Below are positions 16,875 to 26,218 of a stretch of 64,000 nucleotides of DNA, in pieces. This DNA comes from Cytobacillus oceanisediminis. GTDB taxonomy: Bacteria; Bacillota; Bacilli; Bacillales; Cytobacillaceae. The notes under the pieces were generated by a model. It made no database searches and was not told the origin of the DNA. It saw nothing but the letters and a program-made list of their open reading frames with translations. Position 1 is the stretch's first letter, and each line of letters opens with the position of its first letter. The DNA lies in contig NZ_QGTW01000004.1 in assembly GCF_003182355.1 (NCBI RefSeq), positions 310,001 to 374,000 of the forward strand, in the 5' to 3' direction. Both the position numbers and the translations under genes were made by a program.

Positions 16875-18067
16875 TGATTGCGATTGTAAACGCCTTCAGA
16901 ACGCCGATAGGCAGATACGGGGGCTCCTTAGCCGAAATACAGCCCGAAGATTTGCTCACAACCGTAATGAATAACAACCTTTCTTCTGTAGGATACGGTT
17001 CAGAAATTATCGATGAAATCATTATAGGCCAAACAAAGCAAAGCGCTGAAACACCCAATATCGCTCGAGTTGCTTCATTAAAAGCTGGCTTTTCTGAAAA
17101 AGTGGTTGGGCATACAGTCCATCTTCAATGCGGCTCAGGGATGCAGGCGATTATAAATGGCGCAATGTCTATTTTAACGGGTAATGCTCAAGCGATTTTG
17201 GCAGGCGGGGTAGAAAATATGTCACAGGCCCCCTATTACTTTACAGGCAATCGATTTGGAATAAAGCCTGGGGACCTGACCTTGTTCGACTCTAATGTAA
17301 GAAGCCAGCCATGCTCCCAGCCTGAAAGCATTTATGGGAAATTTTCGATGGGGGAAACAGCTGAATGGCTAGCTGAAAAATACAAGATAACCAGAGACGA
17401 GCAAGATCGTTTTGCTTATAAAAGCCAGGAAAAAGCATGGCGAGCCATTGAAAGACAGCAATTTTTTGATGAAATAGTCCCGATTGGTATTCAGAAAAGA
17501 ATAGGGGATGTTGGACTGTTTGCAGTTGATGAGCATCCTAGAAATACCAGTTTAGATAAATTATCTAAACTGTCTCCTGTTTTTTTAGAAAACGGAACGG
17601 TGACAGCTGGAAATTCATCTGGCAGAAATGACGGAGCGGCTGTTTTGCTGCTTATGGCAGAAGAAAGAGCAAGGGAGTTAGGCGTCAGGCCAATGGCAAT
17701 CATCCGTTCATTTGCTTTATCCGGCGTTTCACCGCGTGAAATGGGAATAGGCCCAGTATCTGCAACTAAAAAAGCGTTAGACAAAGCAGGTCTTACTTTA
17801 TCAGATATCGATTTGATTGAACTTAATGAGGCATTTGCTGCTCAAAGTTTAGCCGTTTTAAAGCACTGGGATGTTAATTTGGACAAGGTCAATGTAAATG
17901 GAGGAGCCATTGCACTTGGGCATCCATTAGGCTGCTCGGGGGCCCGGATTTTAGTGACCTTGCTTCATGAACTAGACAAAACAAAATTATCTTATGGCCT
18001 TGCGACTCTTTGTGTTGCAGGAGGGCAAGGAATAGCCATGGTGGTGGAAAGATGGAAAGAATACTGA
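16874..18067 (+). CDS. Thiolase (acetyl-CoA C-acyltransferase)
   Basis: 397 residues, the full-length degradative thiolase. The nucleophile is Cys86 in HLQCGSGMQA, LNEAFAAQSLA carries the family NEAF motif, NGGAIALGHPLGCSGAR carries the catalytic His, and LCVAGGQG carries the second catalytic Cys. In this cluster it would cleave the 3-keto-6-acetamidohexanoyl-CoA to acetyl-CoA and 4-acetamidobutyryl-CoA. That substrate is inferred from the neighbours. It overlaps the following aminotransferase gene by 16 bases. Confidence 0.92.
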   Translation: MIAIVNAFRTPIGRYGGSLAEIQPEDLLTTVMNNNLSSVGYGSEIIDEIIIGQTKQSAETPNIARVASLKAGFSEKVVGHTVHLQCGSGMQAIINGAMSILTGNAQAILAGGVENMSQAPYYFTGNRFGIKPGDLTLFDSNVRSQPCSQPESIYGKFSMGETAEWLAEKYKITRDEQDRFAYKSQEKAWRAIERQQFFDEIVPIGIQKRIGDVGLFAVDEHPRNTSLDKLSKLSPVFLENGTVTAGNSSGRNDGAAVLLLMAEERARELGVRPMAIIRSFALSGVSPREMGIGPVSATKKALDKAGLTLSDIDLIELNEAFAAQSLAVLKHWDVNLDKVNVNGGAIALGHPLGCSGARILVTLLHELDKTKLSYGLATLCVAGGQGIAMVVERWKEY

Positions 18068-19428
18068 CAAATGACTATGTGTTTCATCGCGATTTTACCA
18101 AAGAATACCCAATCATTTCATATGGCAAGGGAATTTATTTATACGACAAAAATGGAAAAAGCTATATAGATGCTTGTTCAGGTGCAGTTGCAGCCAACCT
18201 TGGCCATGGTATCGAGGAAATTGCCCAGGCTATTGCTGATCAAGCGAAAAAGGCCGCATTTGTTCATACGATGAGATTTGAAACAGACATACTCCATTTA
18301 TTATCGGAAAAAATTGGAAAATTAGCACCTGAAGGGCTGAATAGGGTTTATTTTACTACTGGTGGATCTGAAGCGAATGAGAGTGCAATCAAGCTGGCAA
18401 GGCAATATCATAAAGACTCCGGCAAGCAGGGAAAACACGTAGTAATTGGCCGCTGGCAATCCTACCACGGCAATACATTTGGCTCTCTCTCCGCGGGAGG
18501 GGATATTAAAAGAAGGCAGCCGTATACACCTAATCTCTTGCCATTTGAACATATCTATTCTCCAAATTGCCGCCATTGTCCATATAACAGGGTAAAAGGA
18601 GACTGCGAACAGCATCGGGATTGGTCATGCGTCCAAGACTTTGAGCGTCTCATTCTGCAAATAGGCCCTGAGAACATTTCAGCCTTTATTGCTGAGCCGA
18701 TCACAGGGAGCCAATTAGGGGCTGTGGCCCCGCCGCAAGATTATTTTAAAGAAATTAGAGATATTTGTGACCGCTATGATATCCTGCTCATTCTAGATGA
18801 AGTAATGACGGGGTTTGGGCGAACTGGGAAACATTTTGCATTAGAACATTTTGGGATTACTCCGGACATTATTACTTTTGGGAAAGGGGTATCAGCAGGA
18901 TATGCTCCTTTAGCAGGAATGATCGCAAGTGACAAGATTATTGACAGTCTTATCCAGAACAGCCAAGGGAAGTTTATTCATGGGTACACATATAGTGGTC
19001 ATCCAGTTTCAGTTGCAGCAGGACTGTCGGCATTAAGGATATACGAGCGAGAAAATATTGTGGAAAACGCAAAGGTAATGGGATCGTATCTTCGTCACAA
19101 ATTACTTGAGCTAAAAGAAAAATATCCTATTATTGCAGATGTTCGGGGCGAAGGGCTGCTAATTGGAATCGAACTATTGAAAAGTATACAGCCTTCCGCT
19201 GCTTTTCCTGCAGATTATAAGATTTCAGAACGATTAAATGAATTAGCCATGGAGCTGGGTGCGGTTATATATCCAGGAAGCGGCTCCATAGATGGCGTGG
19301 CCGGGGACCATTTTATTATTAGTCCGCCCCTAAATATTTCGAAGGATGAAATTGATGAAATAATAATCATATTAGATCATTCACTAAAACTGCTTATACA
19401 TGAATTAAAGGAGGCGTTAGCCCTATGA
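18052..19428 (+). CDS. yodT: Class III aminotransferase (YodT-like)
   Basis: 459 residues, PLP fold type I, class III. Asp249 in LILDEVMTGFGRTG contacts the pyridine ring and Lys278 in ITFGKGVSAGYAPLAG is the Schiff-base lysine. A four-Cys insert (Cys173, Cys176, Cys185, Cys193; NCRHCPYNRVKGDC) lies in the middle, as in some YodT-type relatives. Placement next to CoA-transferase genes and kamA matches B. subtilis yodT. The likely reaction is removal of the 3-amino group of N6-acetyl-beta-lysine. ATG 18052 lies behind GGTGG inside the thiolase gene. Confidence 0.9.
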   Translation: MERILTNDYVFHRDFTKEYPIISYGKGIYLYDKNGKSYIDACSGAVAANLGHGIEEIAQAIADQAKKAAFVHTMRFETDILHLLSEKIGKLAPEGLNRVYFTTGGSEANESAIKLARQYHKDSGKQGKHVVIGRWQSYHGNTFGSLSAGGDIKRRQPYTPNLLPFEHIYSPNCRHCPYNRVKGDCEQHRDWSCVQDFERLILQIGPENISAFIAEPITGSQLGAVAPPQDYFKEIRDICDRYDILLILDEVMTGFGRTGKHFALEHFGITPDIITFGKGVSAGYAPLAGMIASDKIIDSLIQNSQGKFIHGYTYSGHPVSVAAGLSALRIYERENIVENAKVMGSYLRHKLLELKEKYPIIADVRGEGLLIGIELLKSIQPSAAFPADYKISERLNELAMELGAVIYPGSGSIDGVAGDHFIISPPLNISKDEIDEIIIILDHSLKLLIHELKEALAL

Positions 19429-20720
19429 AATTGAAGAATAAATCAATTGAAATTGCTGAAAAATCCAAAAAACACCTTTCACCTGTTATGACAAGAGTGA
19501 CGGAAATGGTTATTGACAGGGCCAAAGGAGCCAAGTTTTGGACGGCAGATGGCGAGGAATATTTAGATTTTGTATCAGGGGTTGCGGTAAATGCGGTTGG
19601 CCATTCCCACGAGCAAATGGTTAAAGCGATTAAAGAACAAGCGGAGTCGCTTATCCATTTTGGCTTAAATTATGGATACTATGAAACGGCAGCCAATCTG
19701 GCTGAGAAAATTGCCCAAATCACACCTGGTAATTTGGACACTGTCTTCTTTTCTAATTCAGGGGGAGAAGCCATTGATGGAGCTATTAAACTAGCAAAGG
19801 CGGCAACAAATAGACCGGCTATAATCGCCTTTGAAGGTTCATTTCACGGTCGTACTCTGGGTGCTACAGCCATTACTGCTTCAAGTTCAAAATATAGGCG
19901 CCATTATGAGCCAATCTTGGGAGAGGTATACCATGTACCATATCCAAACCCAAATCAATTGAAAGAAGTTGATGAAGAGAAGGTTGTTTCCTATTGTCTC
20001 AGCCAGCTTCAAAAATTGTTTGATCTAAGGGTGGACCCATCCAGAGTTGCTGCTATTATTATTGAACCTGTCATGGGAGAGGGAGGATATTACCCTGCAC
20101 CAGCCGAGTTCTTGCGAGAACTCAGAAGGATAACAGAGGAGCATGGAATATTGCTGGTTTTTGATGAAGTACAAACTGGTTTTGGAAGAACCGGGAAGAT
20201 GTTCGCTGCTGAACATGCTAATGTCACACCGGACATTCTGGTTTTGGCAAAAGCATTATCTGGGGGAATGCCTTTAGGTGCAATTGTAGCAAACAGAGAG
20301 CTCCACGAGAAATGGAGTGCAGGAGCTCATGGTTCTACATTTGGAGGAAATCCTATTTCGTGTGCTGCTGCGTTGGCCAATATTAACATTATTGAAGAAG
20401 AGAAATTAGTTGAGCGCAGTCATCAGGTAGGAAATAGGATCGTGAATAGATTAAGAGAAACGCTGGAGAACCTTCCTGGAATCATTGATATACGCGGGTT
20501 AGGGATGATGATTGGCATTGAATTTGACACCAGGCTAGCCATGGAGGTTGTTCCTAAAATTAAAGAGGAAGCACTGAAAAATAATCTGCTTATTATGAAT
20601 TGCGGAGTTCAAGGCCAAACCATTCGGCTTATGCTTCCTTTAAATATTGATGAAGCAGAGTTAGACCAGGGCTTAACCATATTAGAGAAGTCCATTATTA
20701 CAGTTTTAAGGGGGAGGTAA
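19425..20720 (+). CDS. Class III aminotransferase (GabT-like)
   Basis: 431 residues, a second class III aminotransferase clearly different from the one before it. Asp247 (LVFDEVQTGFGRTG) and Lys276 (LVLAKALSGGMPLGA) are the PLP-binding residues; SNSGGEAIDGAIKLAKAAT and GSFHGRTLGATAIT are the phosphate- and substrate-side blocks. It resembles 4-aminobutyrate/ornithine-type enzymes. Followed directly by an aldehyde dehydrogenase, the natural reading is GABA to succinate semialdehyde. It overlaps the upstream gene by four bases. Confidence 0.88.
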   Translation: MKLKNKSIEIAEKSKKHLSPVMTRVTEMVIDRAKGAKFWTADGEEYLDFVSGVAVNAVGHSHEQMVKAIKEQAESLIHFGLNYGYYETAANLAEKIAQITPGNLDTVFFSNSGGEAIDGAIKLAKAATNRPAIIAFEGSFHGRTLGATAITASSSKYRRHYEPILGEVYHVPYPNPNQLKEVDEEKVVSYCLSQLQKLFDLRVDPSRVAAIIIEPVMGEGGYYPAPAEFLRELRRITEEHGILLVFDEVQTGFGRTGKMFAAEHANVTPDILVLAKALSGGMPLGAIVANRELHEKWSAGAHGSTFGGNPISCAAALANINIIEEEKLVERSHQVGNRIVNRLRETLENLPGIIDIRGLGMMIGIEFDTRLAMEVVPKIKEEALKNNLLIMNCGVQGQTIRLMLPLNIDEAELDQGLTILEKSIITVLRGR

Positions 20721-20724
20721 TTTT

Positions 20725-22185
20725 ATGTACGAGAACGTAAAGGCTGAGCTTGAAAAAGCAGACTTGTATATTGATGGAAACTGGGTTTGTGATCCCGATC
20801 AGTCCTATTTCGATAGTGTTGACCCTTCAACGCTTGAATTAGCAGGAGTCTGTGCCAGTGCTTCGGTAGCTCAAATAGATTTGGCTGTCGATGCTTCAAA
20901 AAGGGCCTTTAAAACTTGGCGCAAAACCCCAGTATCGGTAAGAGCGGATTATTTATGGAAGGCTGCTAACGCTTTTGAGAAGAAAAAGATGGAAATCGCT
21001 GAAATGATGACAAAGGAAATGGGAAAAGTTCTTGGAGAATCTTTGGGAGAGGTTAATGTTGTAATTGAAACATGTAAATATATGGCTGGTGAGGGCCGAC
21101 GACTTTTTGGCGAATCGGTTCCATCCGGTTCCCCTGACCGGAATATCTTAATGATCAGGGAACCGCTTGGTGTTGTAGCATGCATCACACCTTGGAATTT
21201 CCCCGTTGCTCTTGCCGGATATAAAATATTGGCAGCTTTAATCACTGGAAATACAGTAGTCTGGAAGCCGGCTTCTGAAACAGCGCTATCCGCCAAACTA
21301 TTTACAGAGGTTTTTGATGAAATCGGTCTGCCTCCAGGAGTGCTGAACCTCATTATGGGCTCTGGAAGAACCGTTGGGGAGAAGCTATCCATGCATAAAC
21401 ATGTAAATGGAGTTTCATTTACAGGATCTACTTCTGTAGGATGTAAACTGTCAGAGCTATGCAGTAAAACTCTTAAAAGGATTTCTTTGGAGCTTGGAGG
21501 AAAAAATGCAGTCATTGTCCTGGAGGATGCTGATCTGGATAAGGCGGCTGAAGCAATTGTAAAGTCTGCTTTTACCACTACTGGCCAAAGATGTACTGCT
21601 GCGAGCAGGGTGATTGTCCAAAAGAATATCGCCTCTGAACTTTTAAATAAGGTAGTAAATCTTACAAAGTCATTAAAGATTGGTAATGGGCTTAATGAAG
21701 ACAGCGATATCGGGCCTCTTGTTAATAAAAATCAGCTGAAAATTGTTGAAGAATATGTGCAAATTGCAGCAGAAGAAGGCGGAACAATTGTTTACGGCGG
21801 AAATAGGGTGCATGGCTTAAAAGGCTATTTCTATGAACCAACGATTGTTTCGAATGTCAGGCCACATCATCGTATTGCTCAAGAAGAGATTTTTGGACCG
21901 ATATTAGCCTTTATTGAGGTAGATTCATTTGAAGAAGCCATTGAAGTAAATAATGATACCGTGTATGGACTATCAACCTCTATTTTCACAAATAATCTTA
22001 AGCTTGCAAACATGGGAGCAAGAGATGTAGAAAGCGGACTTGTTTACATTAATAACGGAACTTCAAATGCTGAGCTCGGCGTTGCTTTCGGCGGAATGAA
22101 ACAATCAGGCAATGGCCACCGTGAGGTTTCTTATCACGCTTTTGATGTGATGACAGAATGGAAATCAATTTATACGTCTTATTAA
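20725..22185 (+). CDS. Aldehyde dehydrogenase (succinate-semialdehyde type)
   Basis: 486 residues, NAD(P)-dependent aldehyde dehydrogenase. Catalytic Cys290 (TTGQRCTAAS), general base Glu256 (LELGGKNAV), oxyanion Asn158 (TPWNFP) and cofactor Lys181 (VWKPASE) are all present. Pairing with the GabT-like enzyme suggests oxidation of succinate semialdehyde to succinate; a longer semialdehyde cannot be excluded from sequence. The start ATG is four bases after the previous stop, with GGGGGAGG as ribosome binding site. Confidence 0.9.
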   Translation: MYENVKAELEKADLYIDGNWVCDPDQSYFDSVDPSTLELAGVCASASVAQIDLAVDASKRAFKTWRKTPVSVRADYLWKAANAFEKKKMEIAEMMTKEMGKVLGESLGEVNVVIETCKYMAGEGRRLFGESVPSGSPDRNILMIREPLGVVACITPWNFPVALAGYKILAALITGNTVVWKPASETALSAKLFTEVFDEIGLPPGVLNLIMGSGRTVGEKLSMHKHVNGVSFTGSTSVGCKLSELCSKTLKRISLELGGKNAVIVLEDADLDKAAEAIVKSAFTTTGQRCTAASRVIVQKNIASELLNKVVNLTKSLKIGNGLNEDSDIGPLVNKNQLKIVEEYVQIAAEEGGTIVYGGNRVHGLKGYFYEPTIVSNVRPHHRIAQEEIFGPILAFIEVDSFEEAIEVNNDTVYGLSTSIFTNNLKLANMGARDVESGLVYINNGTSNAELGVAFGGMKQSGNGHREVSYHAFDVMTEWKSIYTSY

Positions 22186-22204
22186 TCGGCATTGGATGTG
22201 ACAA

Positions 22205-23701
22205 ATGATGAAGACTTATCGTATTGGAATCGCATTTTTCTATCATGAATCACATAGTTTTAGTCCTTTGAAAACTGAAATTAGCGATTTTGAAAATGAA
22301 GGGTATTTTAAAGGCAAACAAATTGTGAAAGCCTATAAAGGCACAAAGACGGAAGTTGGCGGGTTCCTGGATCAGCTTAGCAAGGAAAAGGATATTGAAA
22401 TCGTTCCATTATTATGCGCAGCTGCTACTCCATCAGGTATTGTTTCGAAAGAAGCTTACATGATGATAGAGGAGGATATGCTCAATTCAATTCAACAAGC
22501 TTCACACCTGGATGGAATGTTACTTGCTTTACATGGTGCGATGGTCGTTGAAGACATGTTTGATCCTGAAGAGGTATTAATGGGAAAAATCAAATCGGAA
22601 TTGAGTCCTGGGACACCAATCGCCACTACGCTTGATATGCACGCTAATCTAAGTGAGAAAATGATGGGTTACACACCGTATCATTTCGGGTTTAAAACGT
22701 ATCCTCATACCGATATGTATGAACAAGGAATAAATGCTGCCAGAATTTTAGCCGAACATCTCAGGGGAGACGCGAGCTATTATTCAGCCTTCCGGAAGCT
22801 CCCAATGATGCCTCCTTCTATCAATATGAGGACGGAAGAAGGTCCCATGAAGGAAATGATCGATTTGGCTTTTAAAATGGAAAGCAAGGAAGAAATCGCA
22901 AATGTGTCCGTTTTTGGCGGTTTTCCTTATTCAGATATCCCGATGGCTGGTGCAAGTGTCCATGTTATCGGTAGGAGCAAAAAAGCGGCTGAAGATACAG
23001 CTGATTTTCTTGCAAAGCAATACTGGGATATTAGAGAGGAATTCATCGTAAAGCTTCCAAGCGCAAAAGAAGGATTACAGCTTGCGTTATCTCTGAATGC
23101 GGATAAACCGATTGTACTGGCTGATATATCTGATAATCCTTTAAGCTGTGGAAGCGGAGATACAACTCTTTTATTAAGAGAGATGATTGAAGCAAATGTT
23201 CCAAATTCATTATTTGGGGCACTAACTGACCCTCAATCTATAAAAGCATGTAATAAGGCCGGTGTAAATCAAATGGTCCAATTGAATCTCGGGGGGAAAA
23301 CCTCTCCTGAGTTCGGGCTCCCTGTCCCTGTTATGGCTAAGGTAATCGCTTTATCAGATGGAGTATTTTTTAATACCGGACCCATGAACGAACATCTAAG
23401 AGTGGATGTTAAGGGAGCTGCACATATCCGGGTCGGTGAAGTTGATATCTTACTTATTGGAAGGCCGATGTCAGCTAACGATCCTCAATTGTTTCGCCAC
23501 ATAGGGATTGAACCAAAAAACAAAAAAATTCTTGGTTTAAAGGCAAAAAATCATTTTCGGGCAGCTTTTGATCCCTTGGTTAGCAAAGTGATTTACGTAG
23601 ATGCACCAGGTGTATCGTCTAATAACCTATTAAATTTCAATTATCGGAATATACCGGAAAATATGTGGCCCTTAAAGAGCCCAACCTACTCGTTACATTA
23701 G
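22205..23701 (+). CDS. M81-family (MlrC-like) metallohydrolase
   Basis: 498 residues, MlrC/DUF1485 family, with the two-domain layout of microcystinase C relatives. Probable metal ligands lie in FYHESHSFS (His14, His17), TLDMHANLS (Asp144, His146) and KTYPHTDMYE (His168); LALHGAMVVED is another conserved block. M81 proteins are zinc hydrolases of mostly unknown substrates. In the B. subtilis kam cluster the deacetylase YodQ (M20 family) occurs; none is present here, so this protein may remove the acetyl group from 4-acetamidobutyrate. That role is inference. The start lies in an ATGATG pair; the ribosome binding site is weak. Confidence 0.85.
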   Translation: MMKTYRIGIAFFYHESHSFSPLKTEISDFENEGYFKGKQIVKAYKGTKTEVGGFLDQLSKEKDIEIVPLLCAAATPSGIVSKEAYMMIEEDMLNSIQQASHLDGMLLALHGAMVVEDMFDPEEVLMGKIKSELSPGTPIATTLDMHANLSEKMMGYTPYHFGFKTYPHTDMYEQGINAARILAEHLRGDASYYSAFRKLPMMPPSINMRTEEGPMKEMIDLAFKMESKEEIANVSVFGGFPYSDIPMAGASVHVIGRSKKAAEDTADFLAKQYWDIREEFIVKLPSAKEGLQLALSLNADKPIVLADISDNPLSCGSGDTTLLLREMIEANVPNSLFGALTDPQSIKACNKAGVNQMVQLNLGGKTSPEFGLPVPVMAKVIALSDGVFFNTGPMNEHLRVDVKGAAHIRVGEVDILLIGRPMSANDPQLFRHIGIEPKNKKILGLKAKNHFRAAFDPLVSKVIYVDAPGVSSNNLLNFNYRNIPENMWPLKSPTYSLH

Positions 23702-23713
23702 GAGGGAAAATAC

Positions 23714-24190
23714 ATGACGATAGCCGAGAAATCATTTTACATTGAAGTTCCTTCTTCCTTAAACCCGGATCAGCTACAGATTATGATGGCCATGGAGAAG
23801 GATGCCTTTCCTGGAATTGGTGCCATCGATGAACAGACTCTTGTTCCTTTGGCCAGATATGGAAAAATCATTCTTTATCGGGAGGAAGGAGATTCAAAGC
23901 CCATTGCAGTCTGTGAATTAATGAGGGACTACAAGGATGTTAACAAGGCTTATATTTTTGGATTCTATGTTCGTTCTGATCAGCAAGGCAGAGGGATCGG
24001 AAAAAAATTCTTAGGAGATATTTTCCCTATATTAAAAGAAGATCGCTTTAAGAAAGTCTGCTTAACTGTCAGCACCCGTAATACTAGTGCTGTAAAGCTA
24101 TACGAACGAACAGGGTTTAAGATCAAAGGAACCAGATTTTCTGAATTTGGTGCAGGTGAAGACCGATATTATATGGAGAAGGAAATCTGA
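23714..24190 (+). CDS. GNAT N-acetyltransferase, candidate beta-lysine acetyltransferase
   Basis: 158 residues. Motif A of the GNAT fold is visible as FYVRSDQQGRGIGKKFLG with the acetyl-CoA-binding QxxGxG, followed by LTVSTRNTSAVKLYERTGF (motif B). It lies 60 bases before kamA, exactly where a beta-lysine acetyltransferase (AblB/YodP) is expected. AblB proteins, however, are about 270-290 residues, so this is a shorter, different GNAT subfamily. The role is inferred from position only. The ATG follows AGGAGGG. Confidence 0.8.
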   Translation: MTIAEKSFYIEVPSSLNPDQLQIMMAMEKDAFPGIGAIDEQTLVPLARYGKIILYREEGDSKPIAVCELMRDYKDVNKAYIFGFYVRSDQQGRGIGKKFLGDIFPILKEDRFKKVCLTVSTRNTSAVKLYERTGFKIKGTRFSEFGAGEDRYYMEKEI

Positions 24191-24249
24191 TAGTAATCAT
24201 TTCTGGATTTTAGGATTTAAATAAAAAACCTATTTTAGGAGGGAACAAT

Positions 24250-25662
24250 ATGTTACAGCAACTTTATAAACCTAAAAAGCATTGGAAGGAATTTGAACTG
24301 TGGAAGGATGTAACAGATGAGCAGTGGAATGATTGGGTTTGGCAGCTTACCAACACAATCAAAAATGTAGAAGACTTGAGAAAAATCATTAATTTAACGC
24401 CTGATGAAGAAGAAGGAGTTAAAATTTCTACAAAAACAATTCCATTGAATATTACACCTTACTATGCTTCTTTAATGGATCCGGATGATCCTAGATGTCC
24501 AATCCGCATGCAATCTGTACCAATTTCAAGCGAAATTAATAAAACAAGATATGATTTAGAGGACCCTCTTCATGAAGATGAAGATTCACCTGTACCAGGA
24601 TTAACCCATCGATACCCGGATCGAGTATTATTTCTAGTAACTAACCAATGCTCCATGTATTGCCGCTATTGTACAAGAAGAAGGTTTTCCGGCCAAATAG
24701 GAATGGGCGTTCCTAAAAAGCAATTAGACGCAGCAATCGGGTATATTCGCGAAACTCCTGAAGTAAGGGACGTGTTAATTTCCGGTGGGGACGGCTTATT
24801 AATTAACGACAATATTTTAGAGTACATTCTTAAAAATTTAAGGGATATTCCGCATGTTGAGATTATTCGTATCGGGACAAGGGCACCAGTTGTATTCCCT
24901 CAAAGAATTACAGAAAATTTATGTAATATCCTAAAAAAATATCATCCAGTTTGGCTAAATACACACTTTAATACATCGATTGAAATCACTGAAGAATCAA
25001 AACGCGCATGTGAAATGCTGGTAAACTCCGGAGTGCCAGTAGGTAACCAATCCGTTATATTAGCTGGTATTAACGACAGCGTCCCGATTATGAAAAAACT
25101 GATGCATGATTTAGTCAAAATTAGAGTCCGCCCTTATTACATTTATCAATGTGATTTATCCGAAGGGATTGGGCATTTCAGAGCACCAATTAGTAAAGGC
25201 TTAGAGATTATGGAAGGCTTGAGAGGGCATACATCAGGCTATGCAGTGCCAACGTTTGTTGTAGATGCACCAGGTGGCGGAGGCAAAATACCGCTTCAGC
25301 CAAATTACATCATTTCACAAAGTGCAGGTAAAGTCGTTCTTCGAAACTTTGAAGGGGTCATTACCTCTTATCCGGAACCAAGCACCTACGAACCTGGTAA
25401 GGCGGATTCTTATTATAATAAGTTATACCCTGAAGTCTACGAAAATTATGAAAGCACTGGCGTTTTATCGATTCTGGATGATAAGAGTTTCAATATCGTG
25501 CCGGAAGGACTAAAAAGATTGGACAAACGTGAATCCTATAAAGAAAACCCTAACCATGATTCACTTAAGAACAAACGGGATAAACGTGATGAGTTAAAGG
25601 AGAAAAAATATCAAACACAATTGAAAAAGTACTTTGCCGGTGCAGGAAGCAAGGGGGAGTAA
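24250..25662 (+). CDS. kamA: Lysine 2,3-aminomutase
   Basis: 470 residues, radical SAM PLP enzyme that converts L-lysine to L-beta-lysine. The cluster-binding motif is Cys134, Cys138 and Cys141 (CSMYCRYCTRR). Lys346 in DAPGGGGKIPLQ is the PLP lysine; Asp302 (QCDLSEG) and Asp339 match the two aspartates that hold the substrate's side-chain amino group in the clostridial enzyme (offset of nine in both). These residues support lysine rather than glutamate or arginine as substrate. The start follows AGGAGGG. yokU follows three bases later. Confidence 0.96.
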   Translation: MLQQLYKPKKHWKEFELWKDVTDEQWNDWVWQLTNTIKNVEDLRKIINLTPDEEEGVKISTKTIPLNITPYYASLMDPDDPRCPIRMQSVPISSEINKTRYDLEDPLHEDEDSPVPGLTHRYPDRVLFLVTNQCSMYCRYCTRRRFSGQIGMGVPKKQLDAAIGYIRETPEVRDVLISGGDGLLINDNILEYILKNLRDIPHVEIIRIGTRAPVVFPQRITENLCNILKKYHPVWLNTHFNTSIEITEESKRACEMLVNSGVPVGNQSVILAGINDSVPIMKKLMHDLVKIRVRPYYIYQCDLSEGIGHFRAPISKGLEIMEGLRGHTSGYAVPTFVVDAPGGGGKIPLQPNYIISQSAGKVVLRNFEGVITSYPEPSTYEPGKADSYYNKLYPEVYENYESTGVLSILDDKSFNIVPEGLKRLDKRESYKENPNHDSLKNKRDKRDELKEKKYQTQLKKYFAGAGSKGE

Positions 25663-25665
25663 GCT

Positions 25666-25947
25666 TTGATTTGTGAATGGTGTGAGGAAGGAATCGTAGC
25701 AGAGTCAAGAGATACTGTTTTTTGGGAATTGCCTGATGGGAAACTGTCTATTGAAATAAATGAGACTCCATCAATCTATTGCCAAAGTTGCGGAATGAAT
25801 TACCAATCAGAAGAAACAGTAAAAGCCATTGAAGATCAACTTTATTTAATTGATACACGTAATATGGAGAAAAAATTAAGCTATGGAGAATTAATGTCAA
25901 AGCCTCGCTTATTAAAAAGAAACTATTTTGATTTCAGCAATAACTAG
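25666..25947 (+). CDS. yokU: YokU-family zinc-finger protein, KamA partner
   Basis: 93 residues. Two CxxC pairs (Cys3/Cys6 in ICEWC; Cys39/Cys42 in YCQSC) form a likely zinc site of the YgiT type, followed by a helical EETVKAIEDQLYLID segment. The family is named for B. subtilis YokU, which is also found next to kamA. Its role is unknown; the close and conserved pairing suggests assistance or control of KamA. The start is TTG 25666 behind GGGGGAG. Confidence 0.87.
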   Translation: MICEWCEEGIVAESRDTVFWELPDGKLSIEINETPSIYCQSCGMNYQSEETVKAIEDQLYLIDTRNMEKKLSYGELMSKPRLLKRNYFDFSNN

Positions 25948-25996
25948 TAAATCTTTTTCACGGCAGAATTAATGAAGGGCAAGAGGATTCGTTCTG

Positions 25997-26034
25997 AAAG
26001 ACGAGCTGTTCCAGTGGAGAACTGCCGTCTTTTG
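25997..26034 (+). terminator. Probable terminator after yokU
   Basis: AAAGACG and CGTCTTT enclose a second helix GCTGTTC/GAGAACTGC with one mismatch. The T-run is short, so it may be leaky toward the NhaC-type gene. Confidence 0.55.
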
Positions 26035-26218
26035 GAACGTATAAATTTTTTCTATAATTGAAAGATAGTTTGTAAGATTCGCCAATTAGGATTAATTCGG
26101 ATTAAATAATCTGAATATTGAGATAAAATATTCCATTTTCTTGTATTTTATGATTAAATGGCTGGAAACTTTCACAAATACCTGGAATGGCACCATATTC
26201 AATGAAGGAGGAAAACAC

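Noticed and set aside
20949-21578. 209-codon reverse frame
   Set aside because: Antisense to the aldehyde dehydrogenase gene; composition is that of a shadow frame and no family is recognisable.
25948-26218. Possible lysine (L-box) riboswitch before the NhaC-type carrier
   Set aside because: The conserved L-box core (AGAGGTGC..., GAAGTCA..., GAAAGGCA) is not present; only a terminator-like hairpin is seen.
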